64,000 bases of DNA from Vagococcus acidifermentans (GCF_003987655.1 NZ_NGKC01000001.1:186001-250000); one strand, 5' to 3'. Shown: positions 36,085-45,357, counted from the stretch's first letter. Numbers and translations: made by a program. Notes: a model not told the origin generated them from the sequence alone.

Positions 36085-36984
36085 CTATTCGCCAATATGC
36101 TGGATGATGGCTTCGCACAGCTCGTGGCTTTTCAAAGTCAGCCGCTGGGACTCAGGCAGTATGCCAGTATCGACAGCGGTCAGAAAGGCTGTCAGCATCG
36201 TTTCAAAGCCGCGTTTATACAGTGTGCTGTCCCAATCGGCAAAGGACGGGCTGATTGTCTGGCTTTTTGTTCGAATCACGGTCTGGTCCAAATTACGAAT
36301 CGTCCGTTTCTCATCAGTCGTTGTCAGCTCCAGCAGCTCGTCCCGGGCGCCGGCCATCAAGTTGGCGCTGACCTGAGCGATCGTGTCGCCGTGCTTTAGT
36401 GTCACCAGCAATTGATGCAGCATGTGCCCTTTTTTGACAGAATGGATCGTGTCGATCTCAATATCCGGATTATTCAGGCCGTAGACAACGATATCCAGCG
36501 GATGGATAAATAAATCATACACCACAAACCGGATATCCTGCGGACGCGGGAGCGTGTCTTTGGCGGAGCGGATCATTGAATAGTTGTTAAACGGAAAAGG
36601 CATGGCAGGCGCGTATCTGCGGTTGAACCCGACAAAGAGCAGGCAGCCGTTTTCTTTTGCCAGCTGATAGAGCTGCCGGGTGTCTTCCAGCCGGTCGGTC
36701 ACAGGTTTGTCGACGAAGACGTGGATGCCGCTTTGCAGCAGTTTTTGAACAACAGCAAAATGAGTATGTGTCGGCGACTGGACGAGGCAGGCGTCAATGC
36801 CGCTGTCAATCAACGCGTCCAGAGAGGTATAGCCCTCCTGAAACCCGCAGACAGCTTTCAGCTCGTCCAGTTTTTGCTGGGAACGGGAGGAAATCACCCA
36901 GTCTGCTTGGTGCATGCGTGTTGCAATTACAGGCAAGTAGGCTTTTTGTGAAATATTACCGATGCCGTATAGACCTATTTTCAT
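36085..36984 (-). CDS. Gfo/Idh/MocA-family oxidoreductase
   Basis: This 299-residue NAD(P)-dependent oxidoreductase has a Rossmann start MKIGLYGIGNISQKAYLPVI, the EKP-like motif VFVDKPVTD at ~90-98, and FVGFNRRYAPAM. It resembles the E. coli YceM subgroup of MviM-like proteins. The substrate is unknown. The ATG follows GGAGGTATGAT and overlaps the stop of a possible 79-codon reading frame upstream. Confidence 0.88.
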   Translation of the reverse strand: MKIGLYGIGNISQKAYLPVIATRMHQADWVISSRSQQKLDELKAVCGFQEGYTSLDALIDSGIDACLVQSPTHTHFAVVQKLLQSGIHVFVDKPVTDRLEDTRQLYQLAKENGCLLFVGFNRRYAPAMPFPFNNYSMIRSAKDTLPRPQDIRFVVYDLFIHPLDIVVYGLNNPDIEIDTIHSVKKGHMLHQLLVTLKHGDTIAQVSANLMAGARDELLELTTTDEKRTIRNLDQTVIRTKSQTISPSFADWDSTLYKRGFETMLTAFLTAVDTGILPESQRLTLKSHELCEAIIQHIGE

Positions 36985-37220
36985 ATCATACCTCCTGGTA
37001 AATGATTTTTTTCTATCATACCATTTACAGCAGCTGTCTGAAAGCAGAAGCGTTTGCCGCCAATTGCAGCTGTTATCGCACAGTTGGCGGGAAAATTAAG
37101 GAAAAACTTAAAATCGCAATAATTATTTAACGATATTTCAATATATTCATCACAATTTCTTCTTATTTTCCCGATATAGTATAAGCATACCAACAAAACA
37201 ACCCTAACAAACTTTTTCAT
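36981..37220 (-). CDS. Possible small coupled reading frame, doubtful
   Basis: This 79-codon frame starts after an excellent GGAGGAG site and its stop overlaps the oxidoreductase start (ATGA). The N-terminus MKKFVRVVLLVCLYYIGKIRR looks like a signal or membrane segment, but the rest is not protein-like and has many Cys. A promoter-like TATACTATA lies inside it on the same strand. It may be a leader frame for translational coupling, or chance. Confidence 0.25.
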   Translation of the reverse strand: MKKFVRVVLLVCLYYIGKIRRNCDEYIEISLNNYCDFKFFLNFPANCAITAAIGGKRFCFQTAAVNGMIEKNHLPGGMI

Positions 37221-37254
37221 TTATTTACTCCTCCAAGTAAATAAAACTCCTTTT

Positions 37255-37276
37255 CCCTCAGGCAGATGCCTGAGGG
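37255..37276 (+). terminator. Orphan terminator-like hairpin
   Basis: CCCTCAGGCA / TGCCTGAGGG with a tiny loop is followed by T6 on the + strand. No + strand gene ends here, so it may insulate the following gene or end an unseen small transcript. Confidence 0.6.
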
Positions 37277-37371
37277 TTTTTTGTGTAAAAATAAACTCAG
37301 TACTATTTAGTGTAATAAATGTCAAAAAATAGTATAATAAGCACATAGTTAATAAAAAAGGAGGTATAATT

Positions 37372-37608
37372 ATGACAGAGCAAGAATTGCTTGACAAAGG
37401 TTACCGGAAATATAGCGGAAAGGATATTGATGTCTTTTTCAACACCAATATTTGCGAGCATTCCGGACACTGTGTCCGCAGTAATGGTGATGTCTTTGAC
37501 GTTAATCGCAGACCTTGGATAATTGCCGACAACGCAGACAGCGCAGAAGTTGCGGAAATTATTGACGGCTGTCCTAGCGGTGCCTTGAAGTACGTGCTCC
37601 ATAAATAA
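37372..37608 (+). CDS. YjdI-like (4Fe-4S) mono-cluster protein
   Basis: This 78-residue protein of the Fer4_19/YjdI family has NICEHSGHCVRSNGDVFDVNRRPWI with cysteines C28 and C34, and a later IIDGCPSGALKY (C67). These would bind one iron-sulfur cluster. AAAGGAGG precedes the ATG. It is followed 18 bp later by a YjdJ-like acetyltransferase, the same pair as yjdI-yjdJ in E. coli. Its role is unknown. Confidence 0.88.
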   Translation: MTEQELLDKGYRKYSGKDIDVFFNTNICEHSGHCVRSNGDVFDVNRRPWIIADNADSAEVAEIIDGCPSGALKYVLHK

Positions 37609-37626
37609 AAAATAGGAGGTCGACCT

Positions 37627-37899
37627 GTGAATTTTAAGTCAGACGACAGAAGTTTTTACAAAGAAGATGCTTCTGGTGAACGCATTGCAGAAGTGACGTA
37701 TAGTCCAGCCGGCGAAACAATGCTGATTATTGACCATACCTTTGTTGACGATTCCCTTCGCGGACAGAATATAGCGCATCAGCTTGTATACGAAGTCATT
37801 AAAAAGGCGAGAAAAGAAGGCAAGAAAATTATACCTTTGTGTCCTTTTGCAAAGCTGGAGTTTGAAAAACATCCAGAATACCATGATGTGCTGCAATAA
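37627..37899 (+). CDS. YjdJ-like GNAT acetyltransferase
   Basis: This 90-residue minimal GNAT-fold protein has IIDHTFVDDSLRGQNIAHQLVYEVIKKARKEGKKIIPLCPFAKLEFEKHPEY, with the RGQNIA acetyl-CoA loop and the PxCxFxxxxFxxxPEY motif of the YjdJ family. The start is a GTG with AGGAGG upstream. It is probably cotranscribed with the Fe-S protein. Confidence 0.9.
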   Translation: MNFKSDDRSFYKEDASGERIAEVTYSPAGETMLIIDHTFVDDSLRGQNIAHQLVYEVIKKARKEGKKIIPLCPFAKLEFEKHPEYHDVLQ

Positions 37900-37945
37900 A
37901 GCCACGGCACACGCAGCAAACCTCTTTTAAAGAATGATACGATAT

Positions 37946-38004
37946 AAAAAAACGAACACAATAATGTCTTTGACTGTTCAAACAAGTTATTGGTTCGTTT
38001 TTTT
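37946..38004. terminator. Bidirectional terminator
   Basis: AAAAAAACGAAC (37946-37957) pairs with GTTCGTTTTTTT (37993-38004), extended by ACAATAA/TTATTG. It has T runs on both strands and sits at the convergent end of the yjdJ-like and DUF924 genes. Confidence 0.8.
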
Positions 38005-38030
38005 ATTTTACGTGCATTTGTCGTTTGTTT

Positions 38031-38567
38031 TTAGAATGAGCTGCCGGGTTCTTGCAAAAAGGCCAGCTCTTCAGGGGTGGAAGTCCGCCCGAGCACGCTG
38101 TTGCGGTGCGGGTAGCGGTTGAACTTGAGCAAAATCTCCCGGTGACGATGCTCAAACGCCAAGTTTTCTTCCAGCCCCGGTTCGGAAAACAGTTTCACTG
38201 CCTCTTCGTGAATCACCAGTGATTCAGAGTGCATGAACGGCATGTAAAGAAAGGCTCGCTGTTTCGTTGTCAGCTCGTCCAGTTTGCCGGTGGCGATGGC
38301 CTCTTGGGCGAGTACCAGTGCCATACCGTCATAAGCAAAGGAACGGGGATCGTTCCGGTAAAGGTTTCTGGAAAATTGGTCAAGAACGATAATCTCCGCC
38401 AGCCGTCCCTGAATGGTTTGACGCCAGCCGGCGCATTCGCCTTGCGCGGCTTGCCGGTGGATATCGCCAAAGCGCGTCCGAATCTTTTCATCGAAGGCGT
38501 CATCTTTTTTAAACCACTGCTCAGGGGTTGATTCTTCAAACCAAAATGCGAGTATTTTTTCGTGCAT
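38031..38567 (-). CDS. DUF924-family protein
   Basis: This 178-residue protein is typical of DUF924: ILAFWFEESTPEQWFKKDDAFDEKIRTRFG at the start, then ILDQFSRNLYRNDPRSFAYD and FLYMPFMHSESLVIHEE, and a late HREILLKFNRYPHRNSVLGR. The fold resembles tetratricopeptide-like helices. No biochemical function is established to my knowledge. It is a single-gene unit. Confidence 0.9.
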   Translation of the reverse strand: MHEKILAFWFEESTPEQWFKKDDAFDEKIRTRFGDIHRQAAQGECAGWRQTIQGRLAEIIVLDQFSRNLYRNDPRSFAYDGMALVLAQEAIATGKLDELTTKQRAFLYMPFMHSESLVIHEEAVKLFSEPGLEENLAFEHRHREILLKFNRYPHRNSVLGRTSTPEELAFLQEPGSSF

Positions 38568-38958
38568 ACATTGACTCTCCTTTTGCTGTTGTGACAGATT
38601 TTTTTAATTATTATAGCATAGTTTAAATAAATGTCTGTTAAAAAGAAAGTTTTCATCTTGCTGCTAATGACTCAAAAAAACTGCTCGACTGTTTGATTCT
38701 GTTACTGCCGGTTTCCGGCTGACAGTTATTTTTTACCGTCAAAGCCCGACGGGGCAGGCTAAAAAAAAGTTTGCATAGAACAATATTTGTTTGTTCTTTA
38801 ATGAAAAATAAAATGAAAGCACGTCACTGCTTTTCATCAAATGGTTTTCTCTTTTGTTTATCATCATTTTCTAACTTTCAATATAAGTTAAGATTGTTCA
38901 AAAAATACAAGAATAGACTGTTTCCAAGCGTTGTTCGCAAAAATAAGTTCACAAACTA

Positions 38959-38987
38959 TTGACCTTCTCAATATAATAAGTTATACT
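38959..38987 (+). promoter_or_regulatory. Sigma-A promoter for the catabolic module
   Basis: TTGACC (38959-38964), 17 bp, TATACT (38982-38987). A partial cre-like sequence, CAGAAAACGCTTACT (38993-39007, two mismatches to WTGNAANCGNWNNCW), covers the expected start of transcription, hinting at CcpA control. Confidence 0.65.
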
Positions 38988-38993
38988 TGGGTC

Positions 38994-39160
38994 AGAAAAC
39001 GCTTACTAAAAAAGGAGGGATTTTTTATTTAGACGAGCGTTCAAAAAATGTTCTGTAAACAATAAAAGTAAGGAAAACAATGACGATTTGAGGCTGCCGT
39101 CATTTTATCGGGTACAGTTTTTTTATGTGTTTTGCAAATACAAAGAGAGAGGTGTTTTTT
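38994..39160 (+). promoter_or_regulatory. Structured leader before the first permease
   Basis: The leader of ~165 nt has an AGGAGGG without a start codon (39014-39020), a hairpin AATGACG/CGTCATT (39079-39104) and a T8 run after GGTACAG near 39110-39125. The CTGTA near 39053 could pair with TACAG before the T run. It may be an attenuator. I could not match it to a known riboswitch. Confidence 0.35.
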
Positions 39161-40579
39161 TTGAGTATTATGTTGCCCTCGGCAAAGAGGAAGCATGATG
39201 GCGATGCACAACCGGGGATAAAACTGGGGAAGATGTTCACCCTCAGATTGCCACTAGTTCACGCACCGCTGGAAATACCGGAAATAGTTCAAGCGCTAGT
39301 TGTGTTTGTGGTGGGCGTTTCCGCGATTGCCTATCTGCAAGATATTTTCGGGTTGTCATTTTCTGTTGCATTAGCAGTTGTTTGTGTTCATGAAGCCATC
39401 GAAATTTTTAACGGGATGTTTGGGGAACCGGTCATTTGCGGTTGGATCACACCGGCTATCCCGCTGATTACGACCTGGATTTTGAAATATGAATCGATAC
39501 CGGTCAGGGTGCAAGCTCTGGTCACGCTACAAATTTTACTTGGTATTTTCTTTATTGTTTTTGGCTTAACGGGTATCGCGAATAAACTGGTGACCTGGGT
39601 GCCGTCATCCATTAAAGCAGGGATTTTGATTGGTGCCGGGATATCAGCCATTACTGGTAAATATGGTTTCATGGCCGTTGAGGACGGCGGCGCGGGCATC
39701 TTCAAGTACCCGGTCTCGTGGACGGTTGGTATTTTGATAGCTCTTTATCTGCTGTATTCGACCGGTTTTAAGAAAATCAAAGAATCGAAAGACAACGGTT
39801 TGATTAGACTGCTTTCGGTTGCCGGGTTTGTGCCGGCGTTGTTCGTTGCTTACATTGTAGGGATGCTGATTGGTGAAATCCCGACACCGGTCATTGATTT
39901 GAGTCAGGGGATTTTCTTCAATCCGATTCCTGGTTTGAGGGAAGGCTTCCATACATTCAGTGCCTTTGCATACGGTTTTCCGCCGATGGAAGTTATCTTA
40001 AGTGCTATCCCGACAGCCTTTATCGTTTACATCATCTCATTTGGGAATATTGTTCTGGCAACGGAGCTGAACACAGAAGCCGGTGAAGTCAGAACGGACG
40101 AGAATGTGGACGTCAACCCGGACCGTTCCAACATTTTGACAGGTTTCCGGAACATCGTTCAAGGATTGTTCGCTCCAATCGTAGTAATGTCTGGTCCGTT
40201 ATGGACAGCCATGCAGGTAACAACGCTGGAACGATACAAGCAAGGGAAGGACAGCATGTATTCGCTGTTCGGCGGCGTCATCTCATTTGATATGGCCAAA
40301 GCGATTGCAACATTCACGCTGCCGCTGGTTGCGCTGATTAACCCGATTTTGCCGCTTGGTATGAGTTTGACCTTGATGATTCAGGCCTTTGCCTGCTTCA
40401 ACATCGGATTTTCACTGACAACCAATAACACGCAGCGAGGAGTTGCCGGAGCAACAGGGGCAATCATGTCGATTACTGAACCGCATATCGGTCTGTTTAT
40501 CGGGATTGTGATTTACCTCGTCGTTGAATACGGGTTCGTCCGCAAAAAGGATCAAGAGACAGAAACAGTTGAAAACTAA
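39161..40579 (+). CDS. Multi-pass permease, NCS2/SulP-like, copy 1
   Basis: This ~472-residue transporter has about 12-14 membrane segments. Motifs such as SSIKAGILIGAGISAITGKYGF resemble the UraA/SulP fold (APC superfamily); the exact family is not recognised. I choose TTG 39161, giving MSIMLPSAKRKHDG, because the paralogue at 47.4 kb starts MAIMLPSAKRGDD. It is followed by an acylating aldehyde dehydrogenase and looks like the importer (or product exporter) for the module's substrate. Confidence 0.75.
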   Translation: MSIMLPSAKRKHDGDAQPGIKLGKMFTLRLPLVHAPLEIPEIVQALVVFVVGVSAIAYLQDIFGLSFSVALAVVCVHEAIEIFNGMFGEPVICGWITPAIPLITTWILKYESIPVRVQALVTLQILLGIFFIVFGLTGIANKLVTWVPSSIKAGILIGAGISAITGKYGFMAVEDGGAGIFKYPVSWTVGILIALYLLYSTGFKKIKESKDNGLIRLLSVAGFVPALFVAYIVGMLIGEIPTPVIDLSQGIFFNPIPGLREGFHTFSAFAYGFPPMEVILSAIPTAFIVYIISFGNIVLATELNTEAGEVRTDENVDVNPDRSNILTGFRNIVQGLFAPIVVMSGPLWTAMQVTTLERYKQGKDSMYSLFGGVISFDMAKAIATFTLPLVALINPILPLGMSLTLMIQAFACFNIGFSLTTNNTQRGVAGATGAIMSITEPHIGLFIGIVIYLVVEYGFVRKKDQETETVEN

Positions 40580-40672
40580 TAACTAACACGTTGTCAGTCA
40601 GGAATAACTGAGCAACATGTTCATAAAAAGATAGTTTTTTTTAATCCGTATATAAAAGGAAGGAGCATGACA

Positions 40673-42052
40673 ATGTCAAATGCACTAACAGAAGTTCAAA
40701 AAGAGGTACAAGCTTTAATCGAGAAAGGAAGGGTTGCCCAGCAGGAATTTGAAACATGGTCGCAAGAAAAAGTAGATGAGGCTGTTCGTGTAATCGGGAA
40801 AGCAGTTTACGATGATGGGGACCGGCTTGCGAAGCTGGCTGCTGAGGAAACACAGATGGGCCGTTACGAAGACAAGATTTTGAAAAACAAAGGGAAATCA
40901 AAAGCGGTCTGGAATAAACTTAAACATCAAAAGAGCCGCAATATCATCCGTTATATTGAAGATGAAGGTCTGATTGAAGTTGCTAAACCGATGGGTGTAA
41001 TCGGAGCTGTCACGCCGACGACCAACCCGACCATGACACCGATGCAAAACGCCATGATTGCACTCAAGGGCGGCAACGCACTGCTGGTATCACCGCACCC
41101 GCGCGGCAAACAGTCAGGTGTGGAAACAGTCAAGGTAATGCGTGAAGCGTTGAAAGCAATCGACGCACCGGAAGACTTGATTCAAATTATTCCGAACCCG
41201 ACGCTGGAGCATACGCAGGCTGTTATGGCAATGTGCGATGTGACGATTGCGACCGGCGGACCGTCCATGGTTAAAGCGGCATATTCATCAGGAAAACCAT
41301 CCTTTGGTGTGGGTGCCGGCAATATCCAGTGTCTGGCTGACACAGATGTGGCGGCAGAAGATTACTTGACAATGGTCGTCAACGGCCGGATTTACGATAA
41401 CGGTGTGCTTTGTACATGCGAACAGTGCTTGATTTATCCGAAAACTGACAAAGCCAACGTTGAGGCTGGCCTGATCAAGCGGGGCGGCTATCTGATCAAA
41501 CCGGAAGAGATGGACAGTTTCAGAGACAAGCTGTTCCCGAATGGCGTGATTAACAAGGATATGGTCGGACGCCCTGCAAGCGAAGTGGCAGAGCTTGGCG
41601 GTTTGACTGTTCCGGAAGGCACGAAATTTATCTTTGTGCAAATTGAAAAATATGGTGCAGATGAGTTGTTCACGAAAGAGAAACTGTGTCCTGTTTTAGC
41701 AACGATCGGCTATGACACATGGGAAGAGGCAATTACGATTGCCAAGACCAACCTGTTGTTTGAAGGAGCAGGCCACTCTGCGGTTGTTCACTCTCATACA
41801 ACGGAAAACATTGAAGCTGCTGGCAAGGCCTTGCCGGTCTCCCGTGTAGCGGTTAATCAGCAAGGGTCATCCGGACTGGGCGGTGCAATGAACAACGGAT
41901 TGAATCCGACAGGCACGCTGGGCTGCGGCAGCTGGGGCAACAACAGTATCAGTGAAAACCTCTGGTGGACGCATCTGGTGAATATCAGCCGCGTCGCTTA
42001 TGTGAAGAAAGATGCGGAAATTCCAACAGATGATGAAATTTGGAATTCATAA
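40673..42052 (+). CDS. CoA-acylating aldehyde dehydrogenase
   Basis: This 459-residue enzyme converts an aldehyde, CoA and NAD(P)+ to acyl-CoA. The probable catalytic Cys is C247 in YDNGVLCTCEQ, aligned with the DNGMICASEQ motif of AdhE-type acylating dehydrogenases. The cofactor-binding region is VTPTTNPTMTPMQNAMIALKGGNALLVSPHPRGKQ (residues ~113-146). That segment resembles sulfoacetaldehyde dehydrogenase (SauS) and related enzymes more than EutE. ATG 40673 is preferred because the GGAG site touches the earlier ATG. It lies first among the enzymes of the module. Confidence 0.87.
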   Translation: MSNALTEVQKEVQALIEKGRVAQQEFETWSQEKVDEAVRVIGKAVYDDGDRLAKLAAEETQMGRYEDKILKNKGKSKAVWNKLKHQKSRNIIRYIEDEGLIEVAKPMGVIGAVTPTTNPTMTPMQNAMIALKGGNALLVSPHPRGKQSGVETVKVMREALKAIDAPEDLIQIIPNPTLEHTQAVMAMCDVTIATGGPSMVKAAYSSGKPSFGVGAGNIQCLADTDVAAEDYLTMVVNGRIYDNGVLCTCEQCLIYPKTDKANVEAGLIKRGGYLIKPEEMDSFRDKLFPNGVINKDMVGRPASEVAELGGLTVPEGTKFIFVQIEKYGADELFTKEKLCPVLATIGYDTWEEAITIAKTNLLFEGAGHSAVVHSHTTENIEAAGKALPVSRVAVNQQGSSGLGGAMNNGLNPTGTLGCGSWGNNSISENLWWTHLVNISRVAYVKKDAEIPTDDEIWNS

Positions 42053-42079
42053 CGGGTGCTTTAAAGGAGGCAGAAGTCT

Positions 42080-43000
42080 ATGATTACCAATTTCAAGGAA
42101 CTGATTACTGCGGCTAAACGCGAGCAGCTGCCAACGCTCGCGGTGGCTGTGGCCCAAGATTTGAAAATATTGAAAGCTGTGAAGCTGGCAAGCGAGCTGG
42201 GACTGGCCCGTGCTGTTCTGGTGGGGAACAAAGCGGAAATTGAAGCTTTCGCCAAAGAAGCGGAGCTGGATTTATCCGAACATCAGATTGTGGACGTGGC
42301 AGACAAAGCAGAGGCTTGTTTGACCGCAGTGAAGCTGGTCAGAGAAGGCAAAGCAGATGTGCCGATGAAGGGTCTGGTGGAAACATCCGTCATGCTGCGG
42401 GCAGTGTTGAATAAAGAGCACGGCCTCCGCGGCGGGAAGCTTCTCAGCCACGTCGGCGTGCTGGAAGTGTCCGACTTGGACCGGTTGCTGGTGCTGAGCG
42501 ATTCCGCCATGAATATCGCACCGAATGTGGATGACAAGGCGGTCATCATTGAAAACAGCTTGGAAGTGGCGCTTGCTTTGGGGCTGGCAGAACCTAAAAT
42601 CGCCGTGCTTTCTGCCTCGGAATCCGTCAATGAAAAAATGCCGTCGACGGTGGATGCTGCGAGACTAGCGGCGATGAACAAGGAAGACGGCCGGTTCAAA
42701 CCGGCGATTGTCAGCGGTCCGTTTGCGCTGGATAATGCGGTGTCGAAAGAGGCGGCACGCATCAAGGGGATTGACGACCCGGTGGCAGGACAGGCGGATG
42801 TGCTGATTGTCCCGAATATCGAAGCGGGCAATCTCTTGAATAAATCGCTTGAGTATTTTGCGCATGCGGAAAAAGCGGGTGTCATCATGGGTGCCTTGGC
42901 ACCAATCGTGCTGACCTCGCGGGCCAGTTCGGAATACTCGAAGATGCATTCGATAGCGCTTGCCCTGTTGATTCACGAAACTAGTTCGAAGGAGAAATAA
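42080..43000 (+). CDS. ptb: Phosphate acyltransferase, butyryl type
   Basis: This 306-residue protein of the PTA/PTB family swaps CoA for phosphate on an acyl group. It has KADVPMKGLVETSVMLRAVLNKEHGLR, LLVLSDSAMNIAPN and VLIVPNIEAGNLLNKSLEYFAHAEKAGVIMGALAPIVLTSRAS, which fit phosphate butyryltransferase better than Pta. It ends directly before the kinase gene, as ptb-buk do in butyrate producers. The true acyl group here may not be butyryl. Confidence 0.9.
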   Translation: MITNFKELITAAKREQLPTLAVAVAQDLKILKAVKLASELGLARAVLVGNKAEIEAFAKEAELDLSEHQIVDVADKAEACLTAVKLVREGKADVPMKGLVETSVMLRAVLNKEHGLRGGKLLSHVGVLEVSDLDRLLVLSDSAMNIAPNVDDKAVIIENSLEVALALGLAEPKIAVLSASESVNEKMPSTVDAARLAAMNKEDGRFKPAIVSGPFALDNAVSKEAARIKGIDDPVAGQADVLIVPNIEAGNLLNKSLEYFAHAEKAGVIMGALAPIVLTSRASSEYSKMHSIALALLIHETSSKEK

Positions 43001-44083
43001 ATGGCTGAAACATATAAATTTTTAATCATTAATCCGGGTTCGACTTCAACCAAAATTTCAGTGTTTGAAAACGACCAGGAACAGTTTCACACAACCATCA
43101 ATCATTCGCCTGAGGAAATCAGAAAGTATCATGAGATTTACGACCAGTTTGATTTCCGGCTGGAATTGATTCTTGATGTGTTAAAAGAGAACAACATTGC
43201 CTTGTCCGAGTTTTCTGCAGTTATTGCCAGAGGCGGCAACATGCGCCCGGTGGTCGGCGGAACATATGAAGTCAATGATGAGATGCTGAAAGACTTGAAA
43301 ATCGGTGTCATGGGTTCCCATGCGTCCAACTTGGGCGGGGGGTTAGCCCACGCGATTGCGTCTGACTTGAACATCAAGTCCTACGTTGTCGACCCGGTCA
43401 TTGTTGATGAGCTGGAACCGCTGGCACGCTTTTCAGGTACGCCGTTAATCAGCAGGAAATCCAAAGACCATCCGCTGAATCAGCGGGCAGTCGGCAGGAT
43501 TGCGGCACAGCAGGCAAACAAAAAATACGAGGACATGAATTATATCATTGCGCACTTGGGCGGCGGGATTTCTATTGCAGCGCATAAAAAAGGCAAGATT
43601 GTCGATGTCAACAATTCGCTGAACGGCGACGGGCCGTTTTCACCGGAACGGACAGGCGGTCTGCCGTTCGGTTCGGTCATCGACTTGTGCTATTCAGGCG
43701 AATATACGAAAGACGAGCTGATGAAAAAGCTGGTCGGCCACGGCGGTTTAGTTGCTTATCTTGGCACAAATGACGGTCGTGATGTGACCCGCATGATTGA
43801 AGAAGGCAACAAAGAAGCGGAAACAGTTTATCATGCGATGGCGTATCAGATTTCAAAGGAAATCGGTGCCATGGCGTCAGTGTTGAAGGGACAGGTAGAC
43901 GGTATTTTGCTGACGGGTGGTTTAGCTTATGACAAACGGCTGATGGGCTGGATTGAGGAGTATGTGTCATTTATCGCCCCTGTGCAGATTTTCCCGGGCG
44001 AGAAGGAAATGGAAGCTTTGGCGCTAGGTGTCTTGCGTGTGTTAAACGGCAAGGAAACGATTCAAGTATACCCAAATAAATAG
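43001..44083 (+). CDS. buk: Acyl kinase, butyrate-kinase type
   Basis: This 360-residue ASKHA kinase turns acyl phosphate and ADP into acid and ATP. It starts FLIINPGSTSTKISVFEN and has GGTYEVNDEML, HLGGGISIAAHKKGKIVDVNNSLNGDGPFSPERTGGLP, and ILLTGGLAYDKRLM, all typical of Buk rather than AckA. The ATG follows the ptb stop immediately and has GAAGGAG upstream. It is the ATP-yielding step of the proposed pathway. Confidence 0.92.
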   Translation: MAETYKFLIINPGSTSTKISVFENDQEQFHTTINHSPEEIRKYHEIYDQFDFRLELILDVLKENNIALSEFSAVIARGGNMRPVVGGTYEVNDEMLKDLKIGVMGSHASNLGGGLAHAIASDLNIKSYVVDPVIVDELEPLARFSGTPLISRKSKDHPLNQRAVGRIAAQQANKKYEDMNYIIAHLGGGISIAAHKKGKIVDVNNSLNGDGPFSPERTGGLPFGSVIDLCYSGEYTKDELMKKLVGHGGLVAYLGTNDGRDVTRMIEEGNKEAETVYHAMAYQISKEIGAMASVLKGQVDGILLTGGLAYDKRLMGWIEEYVSFIAPVQIFPGEKEMEALALGVLRVLNGKETIQVYPNK

Positions 44084-44094
44084 GAGGAATAGTA

Positions 44095-45306
44095 ATGAGA
44101 TTAGACAAAATAGGAAAAACAAGTGAAGAGATTAAAAATCTGACGAAAAAGTACATGATTGAAACCTATGAACGCTATGACTTTGTAGCTGAACGTGCAG
44201 AAGGTGCCTATCTATATGATGAAAACGGCAACGCTTATCTGGACTTCTACGGCGGTGTGGCGGTCAACAGTGCCGGCAACCGCAACCCGAAAGTTGTGGC
44301 AGCTATTAAAGACCAAGTGGACGACATCATTCACACGTTTAACTATCCGTACACGATTCCTCAGGCACTGCTTGCCGAGTTGATTTGTGAGACTATCGGC
44401 ATGGATAAAATCTTTTACCAAAACTCAGGGACAGAAGCCAATGAAGCGATGATTAAGATGGCGCGCAAGTACGGTGTGGACAACTATGGTCCTGAGCGCT
44501 ATGAAATCATCACTGCCATCAACAGTTTCCACGGCAGAACATACGGCTCAATGTCGGCAACTGGACAAACTGACAATGCGATTCAAATCGGCTTTAAACC
44601 AATGCTGCCGGGATTCTCTTATGCTGAGTTCAACAACCTTGACTCTTTCAAAGAGCTGGTGACAGATAAGACAATCGCTATCATGATTGAGCCGGTGCAA
44701 GGCGAAGGCGGTGTCGTACCGGCAACGGAAGAATTCGTCAAAGGCTTGCGGGAGTTGTGTGACGAAAAAGGCATGCTGCTTCTCTTCGACGAAATTCAGA
44801 CAGGCTGGGGCCGGACTGGTAAAGTCATGGCATTTGAGCACTATGGCGTGAAACCGGATATTATTTCCATGGCTAAAGCAATGGGCGGCGGTATGCCGAT
44901 CGGTGCTATCTGTACAACTGATAAGATTGCCAAAACATTCAACATGGGTGCCCACGGCTCCACATACGGCGGCAACCCAGTAGCTTGTGCGTCATCCTAT
45001 GCACAAATCAATGAACTGCTGGACCGCAAACTGGCAGAAAATGCTGAAAAAATCGGTAAATACTTCAGAGAACAGTTGGCAACTTTACCGGATGTGAAAG
45101 AAGTTCGCGGCAAAGGCTTGCTGGTCGGTGTGGAATTCAACAACACAGATGCCAAAGAGGTCAAACGCGGCGCATTCAAGAACAAATTACTGACAACAGC
45201 TATCGGTGGTCATACCATCCGGATGGTCCCTCCATTAATTATCACTGAAAAAGAATGTGATATGGCAGTGGATGCATTGAGAAAAGCCGTTGAGGCGCTC
45301 CAATAA
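44095..45306 (+). CDS. Class III PLP aminotransferase
   Basis: This 403-residue enzyme resembles acetylornithine/omega-amino acid aminotransferases. It has YLYDENGNAYLDFYGGVAVNSAGNRNP, QNSGTEANEAMIKMARK, IEPVQGEGGVVPATEEF, LLFDEIQTGWGRTGKVMAFEHYGVKPDI, and SMAKAMGGGMPIGAI with the PLP-binding Lys. Class III enzymes act on terminal amino groups. With 2-oxoglutarate it would make an aldehyde and glutamate. Placement between the Buk-like gene and glutamate dehydrogenase suggests it feeds the acylating dehydrogenase. It could instead act in arginine synthesis, but no arg genes are near. Confidence 0.88.
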   Translation: MRLDKIGKTSEEIKNLTKKYMIETYERYDFVAERAEGAYLYDENGNAYLDFYGGVAVNSAGNRNPKVVAAIKDQVDDIIHTFNYPYTIPQALLAELICETIGMDKIFYQNSGTEANEAMIKMARKYGVDNYGPERYEIITAINSFHGRTYGSMSATGQTDNAIQIGFKPMLPGFSYAEFNNLDSFKELVTDKTIAIMIEPVQGEGGVVPATEEFVKGLRELCDEKGMLLLFDEIQTGWGRTGKVMAFEHYGVKPDIISMAKAMGGGMPIGAICTTDKIAKTFNMGAHGSTYGGNPVACASSYAQINELLDRKLAENAEKIGKYFREQLATLPDVKEVRGKGLLVGVEFNNTDAKEVKRGAFKNKLLTTAIGGHTIRMVPPLIITEKECDMAVDALRKAVEALQ

Positions 45307-45357
45307 GGATTCGCGGACACTTAGAAATTTGAACTACCATATAGGAGGGTATAATAA

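Noticed and set aside
42283-42888. 201-codon minus-strand frame
   Set aside because: It is antisense to ptb and Ser/Ala-rich without structure.
44095-45306. Acetylornithine aminotransferase of arginine synthesis
   Set aside because: Sequence alone allows it, but no arg genes are near and the operon partners point to catabolism; kept as class III aminotransferase.
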